NCBI RefSeq assembly: GCF_000750635.1
Contig: NZ_CCDM010000001.1
Location: forward strand, 124,001-188,000
DNA length: 64,000 bases
Source of the DNA: Oceanobacillus jeddahensis
GTDB lineage: Bacteria > Bacillota > Bacilli > Bacillales > Amphibacillaceae
Direction of reading: 5' to 3'
The position numbers and the translations under genes were made by a program. Numbering within the stretch: position 1 is the stretch's first letter; each line of letters opens with the position of its first letter. Under the pieces are notes generated by a model. That model had not been told where the DNA came from. It saw only the letters and a program-made list of their open reading frames with translations, and did not search any database. Below, in pieces: positions 7,779-17,856 of the stretch.

Positions 7779-9764
7779 GTGCCAGATTTGCAGAATAGAC
7801 CAACATTAAGCAAGCATGTATGGATTATTTATATCCTTACTTTTCTATTGCTTTTATGTGTGTGGTACTATCAATGGATAGTTGGCTTAATAATGACAAT
7901 TGTCTTCGCTGCTTCATTTTATTATAGTATTCGAACGGAGAGAGTGCTTCTAGATGAAGCGGAAGAATATATATCAACCATTTCTCATCGTGTAAAAAAA
8001 GTTGGTTCTGAGGCTTTATTAGAAATGCCTTTTGGAATTATTCTATATAATGATAACTATCAAATAGAATGGTCTAATCCATTTATGAATCAATTTAAAA
8101 CAAGTAAGGATACGATTATAGGCGAATCTCTGAATAATTTATCCGAAGATTTAATTCCAATGATTTTAGAAAACAGAAATGAGATTTGGGTAGAAATTGG
8201 AGATTATACGTTCCTTTGTGTGATTAAAAAGGAAGAGAAATTGCTCTATTTCCTTGATCGTACAGAGCATCAAAATCTGAAAGACCGTTATTATAATGAA
8301 CAGACGGTGCTCGCAATCATTTTTTTAGATAACTATGAAGAGATTACACAAAATATGGATGATACAGCTAAGAGCCAATTAAATTCTCAAGTAACAGCTG
8401 TTCTGAATAGCTGGTCCAGTCATTATGGGCTTTACTTGAAACGGACGTCACAGGAACGATTTTTAGCTGTTGGAAATATAGAGATTCTGCAGGAACTGGA
8501 GAAAGTAAAATTCTCTATTTTAGATGAGGTCCGAGAAATGGGAGGATCTGAAAGTAACCCAGTGACGTTGAGTATTGGGGTTGGTGTTGGAAACATGACA
8601 CTGCCTGAGATCGGAGAAGTCGCGCAGTCCAGTTTGGATTTAGCTTTAGGCCGTGGTGGTGACCAAGTTGCCATTAAGGATGAGAATGGAAAAGTGCGTT
8701 TTTATGGCGGAAAGACGAATCCGATGGAAAAGCGCACCCGTGTACGAGCCCGTGTGATCTCTCATGCGTTAAAAGAATTGGTTCGTGCAAGTGATAATGT
8801 TATGATTATGGGACATAAATCACCGGATATGGATGCGATTGGTGCAGCTATTGGTGTTTTAAATATTGCTAAAACAAATAATGTCCCCGGCTACATTGTA
8901 TTTGATGAGAATGACGTGGAGACGGGTGTTTCTAAGCTGATGAACCACATTCGTAAAGATGAGGAACTTTGGGATCAATTTATCAGCCCAGATGAAGCAG
9001 AAGAATTGATGACAGATCAGCAGAGTTTATTAATTGTTGTTGATACGCATAAACCGAATATGGTTGCGGTAGAAAGTTTATTAAACTATACCGATTATAA
9101 AATTGTTATCGACCACCATCGCCGTGCCGAGGAATTTATTGATAATCCAACACTTGTTTATATGGAACCTTATGCTTCATCTACAGCAGAACTGGTGACA
9201 GAGTTGTTAGAATATCAGCCTAAAGGGACCAAGTTGAAAGTACTGGAAGCAACAGCGCTTTTAGCTGGAATTATTGTTGATACGAAAAGTTTCACTTTGC
9301 GTACAGGTTCCAGAACGTTCGATGCTGCATCTTATCTTAGGTCGCAAGGAGCGGATACAGTGTTGGTTCAACGCCTCCTTAAAGAAGACTTAAGTGTATT
9401 TGTCGAGCGCAGTCATATTATTGAGAGAGCCCAAATATATAATGATCATATAGCTATTGCAAAAGCGCCTAGTGGAAAAGCATATAGTCCGGTGCTGATT
9501 GCACAAGCTGCAGATACTTTATTGACCATGGAGGGGATCTCCGCGTCGTTTGTTATCTCGGAACGATCAGACGGCAGAGTTGGAATTAGTGCGAGGTCAC
9601 TTGGCGATGTAAATGTACAGGTCATCATGGAGGAAATGAATGGTGGCGGGCATTTAACCAATGCAGCTACGCAAATGGAGAATAAAACCATCGATGAAGC
9701 GGAAGAAATACTTGTTGAAATTATCGATGAACTAGAGTATAAAAAAGGGAGAGATTCAGAATGA
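7779..9764 (+). CDS. gdpP: Cyclic-di-AMP phosphodiesterase GdpP
   Basis: 661-residue membrane-bound phosphodiesterase that hydrolyses c-di-AMP to pApA and so controls potassium/osmolyte homeostasis and wall stress responses. Order of domains: two N-terminal helices (about 15-60), a PAS domain (70-150), a degenerate GGDEF domain (165-310), then DHH/DHHA1. Catalytic motifs seen are [13 protein letters not shown] near 345, VVDTHKP near 425, [10 protein letters not shown] near 443, and GGGHLTNAA near 621. The GTG at 7779 is chosen, since AAGGAG is 9 bases upstream; an in-frame TTG 18 bases earlier would overlap the site. Its last four bases overlap rplI (ATGA). Confidence 0.97.
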   Translation: MPDLQNRPTLSKHVWIIYILTFLLLLCVWYYQWIVGLIMTIVFAASFYYSIRTERVLLDEAEEYISTISHRVKKVGSEALLEMPFGIILYNDNYQIEWSNPFMNQFKTSKDTIIGESLNNLSEDLIPMILENRNEIWVEIGDYTFLCVIKKEEKLLYFLDRTEHQNLKDRYYNEQTVLAIIFLDNYEEITQNMDDTAKSQLNSQVTAVLNSWSSHYGLYLKRTSQERFLAVGNIEILQELEKVKFSILDEVREMGGSESNPVTLSIGVGVGNMTLPEIGEVAQSSLDLALGRGGDQVAIKDENGKVRFYGGKTNPMEKRTRVRARVISHALKELVRASDNVMIMGHKSPDMDAIGAAIGVLNIAKTNNVPGYIVFDENDVETGVSKLMNHIRKDEELWDQFISPDEAEELMTDQQSLLIVVDTHKPNMVAVESLLNYTDYKIVIDHHRRAEEFIDNPTLVYMEPYASSTAELVTELLEYQPKGTKLKVLEATALLAGIIVDTKSFTLRTGSRTFDAASYLRSQGADTVLVQRLLKEDLSVFVERSHIIERAQIYNDHIAIAKAPSGKAYSPVLIAQAADTLLTMEGISASFVISERSDGRVGISARSLGDVNVQVIMEEMNGGGHLTNAATQMENKTIDEAEEILVEIIDELEYKKGRDSE

Positions 9765-10207
9765 AAGTTATTTTCTTAAAAGATGTCAAAGGGAAAGCGA
9801 AAAAAGGCGAAGTGAAAAATGTTCCTGACGGCTATGCCCGTAATTATCTATTAAAAAATAATTTGGCAGAAGAAGCTACTTCTGGAAATCTAAAAGCACT
9901 TGATGCGAAAAAGAAAAAACAAGATCGATTAGAGATAGAAGAAAAAGAAAATGCGATTCAATTAAAAGATAAATTAGCCGATTTAACTGTAGAGCTGGAA
10001 GCTAAATCTGGAGAAAATGGTCGTTTATTCGGTTCGATTACAAGCAAACAGATTTCGGAAGGGCTAAACAAGCAACATGGTTATAAAATTGATAAGCGAA
10101 AATTAGAATTAGATGAGCCGATCCGTGCATTAGGGTATACGAATGTACCGGTTAAATTACATCCAGAAGTATCTGGCTCTGTAAAAGTTCATGTGAAAGA
10201 AAAATAA
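9761..10207 (+). CDS. rplI: 50S ribosomal protein L9
   Basis: 148-residue L9, which binds 23S rRNA and limits frameshifting. N-terminal rRNA-binding domain [30 protein letters not shown] matches the L9 signature (first residues), followed by a long helix (about 45-75) and the C-terminal domain with GRLFGSIT. Start overlaps the gdpP stop by four bases, implying translational coupling. A terminator follows. Confidence 0.98.
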   Translation: MKVIFLKDVKGKAKKGEVKNVPDGYARNYLLKNNLAEEATSGNLKALDAKKKKQDRLEIEEKENAIQLKDKLADLTVELEAKSGENGRLFGSITSKQISEGLNKQHGYKIDKRKLELDEPIRALGYTNVPVKLHPEVSGSVKVHVKEK

Positions 10208-10270
10208 GCTTTAATAAATTGAGTTAGAGGTGAAGGTAATAACTCAGCTTATATACTAATTCAAGAGAAA

Positions 10271-10310
10271 AAGAAATTGGCGTAAGAGAAATAAGCCGAT
10301 TTCTTTTTTT
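10271..10310 (+). terminator. Terminator after rplI
   Basis: AAGAAATTGGC pairs with GCCGATTTCTT (one G-U) around a 13-base loop, followed by an uninterrupted run of T. Confidence 0.85.
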
Positions 10311-10342
10311 CACGATAGAAAAGTGTAAGAGCAGCGATTTTG

Positions 10343-10373
10343 ATGGAGCGAGTAATCGCATTCCCAGTCCCAA
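10343..10373 (-). repeat. Fragment of the structured repeat (copy C, inverted)
   Basis: About 31 bases that match, in reverse orientation, the GGGACTGGG..GCGATTACTCGC block of copies A and B with roughly three differences. It lies in the 244-base rplI-dnaC spacer. Confidence 0.5.
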
Positions 10374-10451
10374 CTAAGGCATTTGCCGAAGGGATTAGCG
10401 AATGCCAAGTTTTCTTTATAACGCATATAACAAGAATACGGAGGAGAGGTA

Positions 10452-11816
10452 ATGAGTGCAGCTTTGAATGATCGTACCCCGCCGCATAATTTAGAAGCAG
10501 AGCAATCTGTTCTAGGTGCTGTTTTTTTAGAGCCGACAGCATTTGTACAGGCTTCGGAAATATTAATTCCAGAGGATTTCTACCGGGCAAGTCATCAGCT
10601 TATTTTTACAGCAATGATGACCTTATCCGAGCGTGGAGAACCAATTGATGTTGTTACGGTTACCACGTTTTTAAACGACCGAAAGCAGCTGGAGGAAGTT
10701 GGTGGTGTATCCTATTTAACAGAGCTGGCAGAAAGTGTGCCAACTGCAGCAAACGTAGAGTATTACAGTAGGATTGTGGAAGAAAAATCAACCCTTCGCA
10801 GCTTAATTCGAAAAGCAACAGATATTGTAACAGCATCTTTTGAAAAAGAAGATGAGGTTGAAGATGTATTAAATGATGCAGAAAAAAGTATCCTAGAGGT
10901 TTCAGGGCGTAAAAATTCTGGAGCTTTCAAAAATATAAAAGATGTCTTAATTGATGTATACGATAATATTGAACAGCTTCACCAACAAAAAGGTGATGTA
11001 ACAGGTGTTCCAACTGGCTTTTTAGATTTAGACCGAATTACATCAGGTTTTCAGCGAAATGATTTAATCATCATTGCTGCTCGTCCTTCCGTGGGGAAAA
11101 CAGCATTTGCATTAAATGTAGCTCAGAATGTTGCGGTGAAGACAGATGAAAATGTAGCTATTTTTAGCCTGGAGATGGGAGCAGATCAGTTGGTTCAGCG
11201 TATGCTTTGTGCAGAGGGAAATATCGACGCCCAGCGCCTTAGAAATGGTCAACTGCAAGCAGATGATTGGAGTAAACTCACTATGTCCATGGGCTCCTTG
11301 TCAAATGCAGGTATTTATATTGATGATACACCAGGGGTGCGTGTCAATGAAATTCGTTCCAAGTGTCGACGTCTGAAGCAGGAGCATGGGCTGGGCATGA
11401 TTTTGATTGATTATCTGCAGCTGATCCAGGGAAGCGGAAGCTCGAAGGAAAACCGTCAGCAGGAGGTTTCCGAAATTTCCCGGGCGTTAAAAGCGTTAGC
11501 CCGTGAACTGGAAGTGCCGCTGATTGCTTTATCTCAGCTCTCGCGTGGAGTGGAATCAAGACAGGATAAGCGCCCGATGATGTCCGATATTCGTGAATCC
11601 GGAAGTATTGAGCAGGATGCGGATATTGTAGGGTTCTTATACCGTGATGATTATTATGATAAAGAGACGGAGAAAGAGAATATTATTGAGATTATCATTG
11701 CTAAGCAGCGTAATGGTCCAACAGGTACGGTAGAGCTTGCTTTTGTAAAAGAATATAATAAATTCGTGGATTTAGATCATCGCTATGGGGAAGGCGATAT
11801 TCCGCCGGCGATGTAG
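10452..11816 (+). CDS. dnaC: Replicative DNA helicase (DnaB type)
   Basis: 454-residue hexameric helicase that unwinds DNA at the fork (DnaC in Bacillus naming, DnaB in E. coli). N-terminal primase-interacting domain begins PPHNLEAEQSVLGAVFLEP; RecA-like domain has Walker A ARPSVGKTAFALN (about 215), Walker B GMILIDYLQLI (about 314), the SREIxxSLK-like ALSQLSRGVESRQDKRPMMSDIRESGSIEQDAD region, and the C-terminal KQRNGPTGT loop. Length is normal and no intein is present. GGAGAGG precedes the ATG. Downstream of gdpP-rplI as in Bacillus. Confidence 0.98.
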   Translation: MSAALNDRTPPHNLEAEQSVLGAVFLEPTAFVQASEILIPEDFYRASHQLIFTAMMTLSERGEPIDVVTVTTFLNDRKQLEEVGGVSYLTELAESVPTAANVEYYSRIVEEKSTLRSLIRKATDIVTASFEKEDEVEDVLNDAEKSILEVSGRKNSGAFKNIKDVLIDVYDNIEQLHQQKGDVTGVPTGFLDLDRITSGFQRNDLIIIAARPSVGKTAFALNVAQNVAVKTDENVAIFSLEMGADQLVQRMLCAEGNIDAQRLRNGQLQADDWSKLTMSMGSLSNAGIYIDDTPGVRVNEIRSKCRRLKQEHGLGMILIDYLQLIQGSGSSKENRQQEVSEISRALKALARELEVPLIALSQLSRGVESRQDKRPMMSDIRESGSIEQDADIVGFLYRDDYYDKETEKENIIEIIIAKQRNGPTGTVELAFVKEYNKFVDLDHRYGEGDIPPAM

Positions 11817-11881
11817 ATAATAGTTATTTCTTCTAAAAGGTTGTAACAATTCAATAACAAATTGGTTAGTAGAGAAAAGTG

Positions 11882-11910
11882 AAAGATGTCTTTAAAAAGG
11901 CATCTTTTTT
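11882..11910 (+). terminator. Terminator of dnaC
   Basis: AAAGATGTCTTT / AAAGGCATCTTT 12-bp stem with a minimal loop and a T run. Confidence 0.85.
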
Positions 11911-11998
11911 CCTTTAGTAAAGGAAAATATTAGGTTTTTCAGAAGAAACGACATAATAAGACATAAGAACTAGAAATGTTTGTAGAAAGAAAATACTG

Positions 11999-12136
11999 GT
12001 GATTTTAGAAAAAGCAAACAGGTACTATAAAAAATATCATATGAAATCGCGCAAACCTTGTATAGACGGTATTTCTAAAGAGCTTAGAATTTCCTATGAT
12101 GGTGAAAATAAAGTTAAGTCTATCTATTTAAAATAG
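11999..12136 (+). pseudogene. Short coding remnant or 45-residue ORF
   Basis: In the 454-base spacer before the peptide-binding protein there is a protein-like open frame: GTG start, ILEKANRYYKKYH then IDGISKELRISYDG and KVKSIYLK, stop at 12134. No convincing ribosome site is present, and the frame is open a little upstream of the GTG. It reads like the 3' end of a decayed gene or a very small gene. No family recognised. The rest of the spacer is AT-rich with no other feature seen. Confidence 0.25.
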
Positions 12137-12270
12137 AATATTTACTTGAATATGTATATTGAGATATTTCAAAATTTTAGTAAATTAATACTATTATTGA
12201 ATTTATTTGATAGATAGATTAAAATAGAGAAGTAAGACTATACAATATTCTAATTGAGGGGAGTACGAAT

Positions 12271-13890
12271 ATGAAATTGTCAAAAAAGTCTTTATTATTA
12301 TTAGTTTTTGGCCTGTTAGTCAGTGTTGTTCTCGTAGCATGTGCTAGTGAACCAGATGAAGGCGGTAACAATGATTCAGATGGAGATGAGGAAGGCACTT
12401 CAGAAGAAGCTACTGAGGGTGGCGAACTAATTATTTCTAACCAGTCTGATATTGTTGCAATGGATCCGGCAGGTTCGAATGACGTGCCATCCAGTAACGT
12501 TCAAAATAATGTTTTTGAAACACTAGTAACTTTAGATGAAAATATGGAGATACAGCCTCTGCTTGCTACAGAGTGGGAGCAGGTAGAAGATACTGTGTGG
12601 GAATTTACTTTACGTGATGATGTAACATTCCATGATGGAACGGAATTTACTGCAGAGACAGTAAAAGCAAATATTGAACGTATTTTAGATCCGGATGTAG
12701 CATCTCCACGTTTCTTCCTTTATGAAATGGTAGAGGAAGTAGAAGTAGTAGATGATCATACCGTACGCTTCACTACGGAGTATCCGTTTGGCCCGTTCTT
12801 AGCACATTTAGCACATAACGGTGGTTCCATGGTATCCGAAGAAGCCATTGAAGCAGACTATGAAGCAATGGAAGATGGAGAAGATCCAGGAAGCTATATT
12901 AACCAAAACCCAATTGGTACAGGCTTTTTTGAATTTGATTCCTGGGACCCTGGTTCAGAAGTTCGTTTAGTAAAAAATGAAGACTATTGGGGAGAAACAG
13001 CTCATCTTGATTCTGTAGTATTCAAGGTTGTAAGTGAAGGCCTTACCCGGGTAGCTGAGCTTCAAACTGGCGATTCACATATTAGTGATCCGCTAAGTCC
13101 AAATGATGTGGAACAACTTGAAAATACAGATGGTACGCATGTTGCACCGCAAGAAAGTGTAAGTTTATCTTATATTGGGTTTAATGTAGAAAAAGAGCCA
13201 TTTGATGACCCAGATGTACGTAAAGCGATCAACATGGCAATTGATAGAGATCAAATAGTTGACGGTATTTATAATGGACATGGTATTCCAGCAACTGGGC
13301 CATTGGCACCGCCAGTAATTGGTTATGATGAAAATGCAGCTAGTGGCTTAGAATATGATTTAGATGAAGCGAAACAATTACTCGCGGATGCAGGTTATGA
13401 AGATGGATTCTCTACGACGATCTGGACAAATGACACCCAAGAACGTGTCGACGCTGCTACAAATGTTCAATCTCAATTACAAGAATTGAATATTGATGCA
13501 GAAGTAGAGGTTCTTGAGTGGGGTACGTATTTAGAAAGAACAGCTCAAGGAGACCATGATATGTTTGTTCTTGGCTGGTCTACTTCCACTGGGGATGCGG
13601 ATTATGGGTTATATCCACTATTCCATTCCAGTAATCTAGGAGACCCTGGTAACCGTACTTTCCTTCAAGATGATGACTTAGATCAAATGCTTGAAGATGC
13701 GCGTCGTGAGGTAGATGAAGATGCTCGTATGGAAATTTTAAGTGACATTCAAGCAGAACTTGCAGAAATTGCACCAATGCTCTACGTGCACCATCAGGAA
13801 TTATTACTTGGTGTTAGAGATGAAGTACAAGGGTTAACACAGTTACCAACTGGTATTCTGCAATTACAAGATGTATCTTTAGAACAATAA
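12271..13890 (+). CDS. Peptide/opine-type ABC transporter substrate-binding lipoprotein
   Basis: 539-residue SBP_bac_5 family lipoprotein. Signal peptide of about 24 residues ends in the lipobox LVAC, so Cys becomes the lipidated N-terminus. An acidic, Gly/Glu/Asp-rich spacer (about 28-50) follows. Family features include the FETLVTLDENMEIQPLLATEWE block near residue 90, the VTFHDGTEFTAETVKAN block near 130, and DDPDVRKAINMAIDRDQI near 315. Such proteins bind di/oligopeptides, nickel or glutathione; ligand not deducible. The matching permease and ATPase genes lie on the opposite strand 1-5 kb away, so it is expected to serve that transporter from its own transcript. Confidence 0.93.
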   Translation: MKLSKKSLLLLVFGLLVSVVLVACASEPDEGGNNDSDGDEEGTSEEATEGGELIISNQSDIVAMDPAGSNDVPSSNVQNNVFETLVTLDENMEIQPLLATEWEQVEDTVWEFTLRDDVTFHDGTEFTAETVKANIERILDPDVASPRFFLYEMVEEVEVVDDHTVRFTTEYPFGPFLAHLAHNGGSMVSEEAIEADYEAMEDGEDPGSYINQNPIGTGFFEFDSWDPGSEVRLVKNEDYWGETAHLDSVVFKVVSEGLTRVAELQTGDSHISDPLSPNDVEQLENTDGTHVAPQESVSLSYIGFNVEKEPFDDPDVRKAINMAIDRDQIVDGIYNGHGIPATGPLAPPVIGYDENAASGLEYDLDEAKQLLADAGYEDGFSTTIWTNDTQERVDAATNVQSQLQELNIDAEVEVLEWGTYLERTAQGDHDMFVLGWSTSTGDADYGLYPLFHSSNLGDPGNRTFLQDDDLDQMLEDARREVDEDARMEILSDIQAELAEIAPMLYVHHQELLLGVRDEVQGLTQLPTGILQLQDVSLEQ

Positions 13891-13900
13891 TGAAGAAATC

Positions 13901-13938
13901 AACAGCCGCTTTTCTTATTAAGGGAAGCGGCTGTTTTT
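13901..13938 (+). terminator. Terminator of the peptide-binding protein gene
   Basis: AACAGCCGCTT / AAGCGGCTGTT stem followed by TTT, 10 bases after the stop codon. Confidence 0.9.
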
Positions 13939-13997
13939 CTTGCTTCATAGGAAATTATAGAATTATTGCCTTGTGGATAACTATTTATAGTAAAACA

Positions 13998-14275
13998 GCC
14001 ACGTCCAGCTCCGAGCGCCAAAAACTAGGAGATTTCACGTCGCGCCCTACGATAAGTCAACATCGGTTCGTCACCTCACCGTGTTTCCTTTATCTCAGTT
14101 GCGCTGCTCCAATCTCTACGTTTTTAAACAGGCGCTCTGCGCTTTTGTTCCTTCATTTGAAAAACTCGTATTTCCTTGTTCTTTATTGAATTCCTTATTT
14201 TTAATTTACAAATGCGTGGTCTAACTCTACGGTTTTTAGCCTTATCTGCGTTTTGTTCATACGAACAAGTGGAGC
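13998..14275 (+). repeat. Bacillaceae-type intergenic repeat
   Basis: GC-rich, stem-forming sequence beginning ACGTCCAGCTCCGAGCGCC and containing GGCGCTC (14131-14137), complementary to GAGCGCC near its start. It resembles the abundant 'CTAGCTCCAGCGCC' intergenic repeats of many Bacillaceae. Its right part (TTTAATTTACAAATGCGTGGTCT to TTTTAGCCTTATCT) recurs at 61912-61975. The 630-base spacer (13891-14521) otherwise holds only a terminator; long frames that cross it look non-coding. Confidence 0.5.
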
Positions 14276-14521
14276 GGCGGAAGAGATAACTGGAAATTAT
14301 ATAGCTAATCAATTCAATGAAAACAAAGAAAATATATATTTAAAATGGAATATTGAGTTCAGTCCTATTTTGAATATACTTCAGTTTAAGAGTGATAAGA
14401 AGGACTTCAGCCTGAAGAGCGACTTTAAGCCGTAGAACAAACCACCAGTGTAAACGGATGGTTTTGATTATGCAAACATAGGGAACAGATTCAAAAGCCA
14501 TATTATGAAGGTGGTAAGGAA

Positions 14522-14725
14522 ATGAGTAAAGGTTTGCAGATCCCTCTTTTTATAATGATTCCCGGAATTGTTGCAGCTGCTATTATGTCAATATTGAGGC
14601 TTATTAATAATGAGAGTGTTTCCATGCAATCTGCAGGAACGTCGTTTTTGATAGGTGCAAGCATTGGTGTGATTCTTATTATATTGAGATTGTTAGTAAA
14701 AGGAAATTTATGGGGTAGTGGTTGA
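14522..14725 (+). CDS. Small two-helix membrane protein
   Basis: 67 residues with two hydrophobic helices (about 8-26 and 41-59) joined by a short loop INNESVSMQSAG. ATG preceded by AAGGTGGTAAGGAA. No family recognised. It stands alone between the intergenic repeat and the convergent terminator shared with the peptide transporter operon. Confidence 0.55.
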   Translation: MSKGLQIPLFIMIPGIVAAAIMSILRLINNESVSMQSAGTSFLIGASIGVILIILRLLVKGNLWGSG

Positions 14726-14756
14726 GGCCAAAAATTGAAACGAATAATTCGCGCAA

Positions 14757-14790
14757 AAAAGTCACATGATTTTGATATCATGTGACTTTT
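14757..14790. terminator. Bidirectional terminator
   Basis: GTCACATGAT / ATCATGTGAC stem flanked by A-run and T-run, so it can end the small gene on the plus strand and the peptide transporter operon on the minus strand. Confidence 0.9.
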
Positions 14791-14799
14791 ATTATATTA

Positions 14800-15822
14800 T
14801 TACGCATTTACAGTTGGTTGATGCTCACCGGAACGGATTGCCTCCATATGATGACATGCTGCACGATGTCCGTCTTTCATGCCTTCTGCGTTACGCAATT
14901 CAGGTACTTTTGTACGGCATATGTCTGTTGCAAATGGACAACGTGTATGGAAACGGCAGCCTTCTGGCGGATCAATTGGAGAAGGGACATCTCCTTTTAA
15001 CGTTATACGTTCTTTTTTGGCTTCTAAATCGGTACTAGGGATTGCAGATAGCAGAGCCTTTGTATAAGGGTGCATATTATTTGTAAATAATGATTTTTTA
15101 TCAGCTATCTCTACCACTTTTCCTAAATACATAACAATAATGCGGTCAGAGATGTGTCGGACAACACCTAAATCATGTGAAATGAACAGGTAAGTCAGTC
15201 CAAATTCACGCTGCAGCTTTTTCAGAAGGTTAATAACCTGTGCTTGAATAGATACATCCAGTGCGGAAACAGCTTCATCAGCAATAATCAGTTTTGGATC
15301 AACAGACAGAGCCCGGGCGATTCCAATACGCTGGCGCTGTCCGCCGCTGAACTCATGTGGATGCCGATCAGCTTGGTGTGGTCCAAGTCCAACTGTATCC
15401 ATTAGCTCTTTTACGCTATCATTTCTGTCCTTTTTAGGAACAGCATTTTGAATTTCCATTGCTTCGGTTAGTATTTGTCGTACGGTGTGACGCGGATTAA
15501 TCGATGCATATGGATCCTGGAAGATAATCTGCATATCTTTACGGAATTTATTCATTTCTTTCTTGTTCAGCTCAAGGATATTTGTACCGTCAAATTCTAC
15601 TTCTCCCTCAGTAGGTTCATCTAATCTGAGAACAGCTCGTCCGGTTGTAGATTTCCCACAGCCAGATTCGCCTACGATGCTTAGTGTCTCGCCTTCATAA
15701 ACGTCAAAGGAAACATCATCTACTGCCTTTACATGATTCACTGTTCGCCCGAGAATCCCGCCTTTGATCGGGAAATATTGTTTTAAACCATTTACTTTAA
15801 GAAGTGCTTTTTGATTGCTCAT
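14800..15822 (-). CDS. Peptide ABC transporter ATPase (OppF/DppF type)
   Basis: 340-residue cytoplasmic ATPase that powers peptide import with its OppD-like partner. Walker [10 protein letters not shown] near residue 54, Q-loop in [13 protein letters not shown], signature [15 protein letters not shown], Walker [14 protein letters not shown]-loop FISHDLG. The C-terminal oligopeptide/dipeptide extension has [10 protein letters not shown], a Cys cluster typical of this family. Its start overlaps the upstream oppD-type gene by 26 bases, indicating coupling. Last gene of a four-gene operon. Confidence 0.95.
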   Translation of the reverse strand: MSNQKALLKVNGLKQYFPIKGGILGRTVNHVKAVDDVSFDVYEGETLSIVGESGCGKSTTGRAVLRLDEPTEGEVEFDGTNILELNKKEMNKFRKDMQIIFQDPYASINPRHTVRQILTEAMEIQNAVPKKDRNDSVKELMDTVGLGPHQADRHPHEFSGGQRQRIGIARALSVDPKLIIADEAVSALDVSIQAQVINLLKKLQREFGLTYLFISHDLGVVRHISDRIIVMYLGKVVEIADKKSLFTNNMHPYTKALLSAIPSTDLEAKKERITLKGDVPSPIDPPEGCRFHTRCPFATDICRTKVPELRNAEGMKDGHRAACHHMEAIRSGEHQPTVNA

Positions 15823-16843
15823 GAATGTTCACCTCCGGATCTCCATCCCATTCGTCCGAATAAATCCAGCAACGAATTTGGTTACCTTCTTCATCTGTTT
15901 CTAAGTCAGGTAAATTATTTCTGCATAAATCGGTAGCAAATGGGCATCTTGGCGCAAAACGACAGCCTTGTGGCATTTCAGCGGGACTAGGGACAGACCC
16001 TTTGATCACTGCTAAATCTCCGTCCACATCTTGGTCGTGTTGTGGAACAGATTGCATCAAGCCAACGGTGTATGGGTGCTTTGGATTCGTAAATAATGTT
16101 TTTTTATCCGTAAATTCAACGACTTTACCACAATACATAACGGCAACGTAATCACATGTTTCCGCAACAACGCCAAGGTCATGTGTAATTAATAAAATAC
16201 CCATGTCCAATTTTTCTTGCAATTCTTTCATTAAATCTAAAATTTGTGCTTGTATCGTTACATCTAATGCCGTTGTTGGTTCATCGGCAATCAATAAATC
16301 AGGATTACAGGCAAGCGCAATCGCGATCATCACACGCTGACGCATTCCTCCGGATAATTCAAAAGGGTACTGGTCAATACGTTTTTCTGGAGAAGGAATT
16401 CCTACCAGCTTTAACATATCAATGGATCTCTTTTTAGCTTCCTTTTTGCCAAGACCTTCGTGAATTTGGAAGGATTCACTGATTTGTTGTCCAACGGTAA
16501 AGGTTGGATTTAATGAAGTCATTGGTTCCTGGAAAATCATTGATATTTCATTACCGCGAATTTTACGCATCTGTGCTTCGCTTTTATCCAGGAGGTTTTC
16601 TCCTTTAAAGAGAATTTCTCCTCCTTTAACTTTACCTGGTTCTTCGATAAGACGGAGAACCGACAGAGCAGTAATACTTTTTCCTGAACCAGACTCTCCA
16701 ACAACACCAAGTACTTTTCCTTTTGGAATATTAAAGGAAACCCCATCTACAGCCTTTACTTCTAAATCTTTTGTGAAGAAAGAAGTCTGTAAATCTTTAA
16801 TTTCTAATATATTGTCATATGAAGTGTTAGGTGCACTTGTCAT
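15797..16843 (-). CDS. Peptide ABC transporter ATPase (OppD/DppD type)
   Basis: 348-residue partner ATPase. Walker [10 protein letters not shown] near residue 50, [12 protein letters not shown]-loop, [17 protein letters not shown] signature, [16 protein letters not shown] Walker B and D-loop, [10 protein letters not shown]-loop. C-terminal [11 protein letters not shown] extension as in dipeptide transporters. AAAGGAG lies upstream of the ATG. Works as a heterodimer with the OppF-type protein encoded directly after it. Confidence 0.95.
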   Translation of the reverse strand: MTSAPNTSYDNILEIKDLQTSFFTKDLEVKAVDGVSFNIPKGKVLGVVGESGSGKSITALSVLRLIEEPGKVKGGEILFKGENLLDKSEAQMRKIRGNEISMIFQEPMTSLNPTFTVGQQISESFQIHEGLGKKEAKKRSIDMLKLVGIPSPEKRIDQYPFELSGGMRQRVMIAIALACNPDLLIADEPTTALDVTIQAQILDLMKELQEKLDMGILLITHDLGVVAETCDYVAVMYCGKVVEFTDKKTLFTNPKHPYTVGLMQSVPQHDQDVDGDLAVIKGSVPSPAEMPQGCRFAPRCPFATDLCRNNLPDLETDEEGNQIRCWIYSDEWDGDPEVNIHEQSKSTS

Positions 16844-16883
16844 AGTAAGTAGCTCCTTTCAAAAATCTAGTAATGCAAAAATA

Positions 16884-17840
16884 CTAGTCTAAATCAATTC
16901 GCTTGTTCAAGAATCTATAAGCAACATCAACAATCAAGTTTACAAGAACGAAAAGAAGGGATGCAACTAAAATAGTTCCTTGAACAACCGGGAAATCACG
17001 AGCTTCAATAGAGTCAATAATCAATTTTCCCATTCCGTTAACAGCGAATACAGACTCTGTTAATACTGATCCACCAAGAAGCCCGCCAAACTGTAGACCG
17101 ACTACGGTAACAATCGGAATGAGTGCATTCTTTAATGCGTGACGGTAGATAACATATCGTTCTTTGACCCCTTTTGCACGGGCTGTTCGAATATAATCTT
17201 GGCCGATAACATCGAGCATACTTGAACGCGTCATCCGTGCAATAATGGCAGCACTACTTGTACCTAATGTGATAACAGGTAAGACGATTTGGCTAAAGCT
17301 GCCCCAACCGGAAGGACTGAACCAACTTGTATTATTAAAGAAAGGCACCCATGATGGCAGATCGATTCCAATTGCAAACCACTGAATTAACATGAGACCA
17401 AGCCAGAAGTTTGGCATGGATAGACCAAATAAAGCTATCACCATCAGCGTAGTGTCAATAGCAGAATATTTGCGCGTTGCAGAAATAATACCAATAATTA
17501 ATCCTACGAATACAGCTAATACGGTACTGTAAAAGGCCAGTTCGACCGTTACCCAGAACCTGGCACCAATTTCAGCGGAAACATCCCGTCCACTTCGCAT
17601 GGAAGTTCCTAAATCTCCTTGAACGGCACCGCTCACATAATTGAAATACTGTGTTGGTAGTGGATCATTTAAGCCTAAGCGTTCTCTGATATTTTCAACT
17701 TGTTCCCGTGGAGCACCTTCACCGGCAATGACTTGCGCAGTATCTCCGGGAACCAGATGCATCATGCTAAATACGATAATAGATACACCGATTAGGACGG
17801 GTATCGTTTGTAACATACGTCGAATGATAAATTGAATCAA
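16884..17840 (-). CDS. Peptide ABC transporter permease (DppB type)
   Basis: 318-residue inner-membrane permease with six predicted helices. Begins [21 protein letters not shown] as DppB/OppB proteins do, contains the long external loop with [13 protein letters not shown], and carries the EAA motif [26 protein letters not shown] split as [10 protein letters not shown] and [12 protein letters not shown] start, chosen because AGAGGTG lies 8-9 bases upstream. Second gene of the operon; a 16-base gap separates it from the preceding permease gene. Confidence 0.95.
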   Translation of the reverse strand: MIQFIIRRMLQTIPVLIGVSIIVFSMMHLVPGDTAQVIAGEGAPREQVENIRERLGLNDPLPTQYFNYVSGAVQGDLGTSMRSGRDVSAEIGARFWVTVELAFYSTVLAVFVGLIIGIISATRKYSAIDTTLMVIALFGLSMPNFWLGLMLIQWFAIGIDLPSWVPFFNNTSWFSPSGWGSFSQIVLPVITLGTSSAAIIARMTRSSMLDVIGQDYIRTARAKGVKERYVIYRHALKNALIPIVTVVGLQFGGLLGGSVLTESVFAVNGMGKLIIDSIEARDFPVVQGTILVASLLFVLVNLIVDVAYRFLNKRIDLD

Positions 17841-17856
17841 AATGGTTCACCTCTTT

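Noticed and set aside
11460-11490. Third copy of the CCCGGG palindrome in dnaC
   Set aside because: Only the half AATTTCCCGGG matches and it lies in conserved coding sequence.
13890-14189. 99-codon frame after the peptide-binding protein
   Set aside because: It runs through a terminator and an intergenic repeat, and its composition is unlike the neighbouring genes.
14253-14435. 60-codon frame before the small membrane protein
   Set aside because: No ribosome site, begins inside the repeat, no protein-like pattern.
14766-15038. Plus-strand frames inside the OppF-type gene
   Set aside because: Antisense shadows of a clear ATPase gene.
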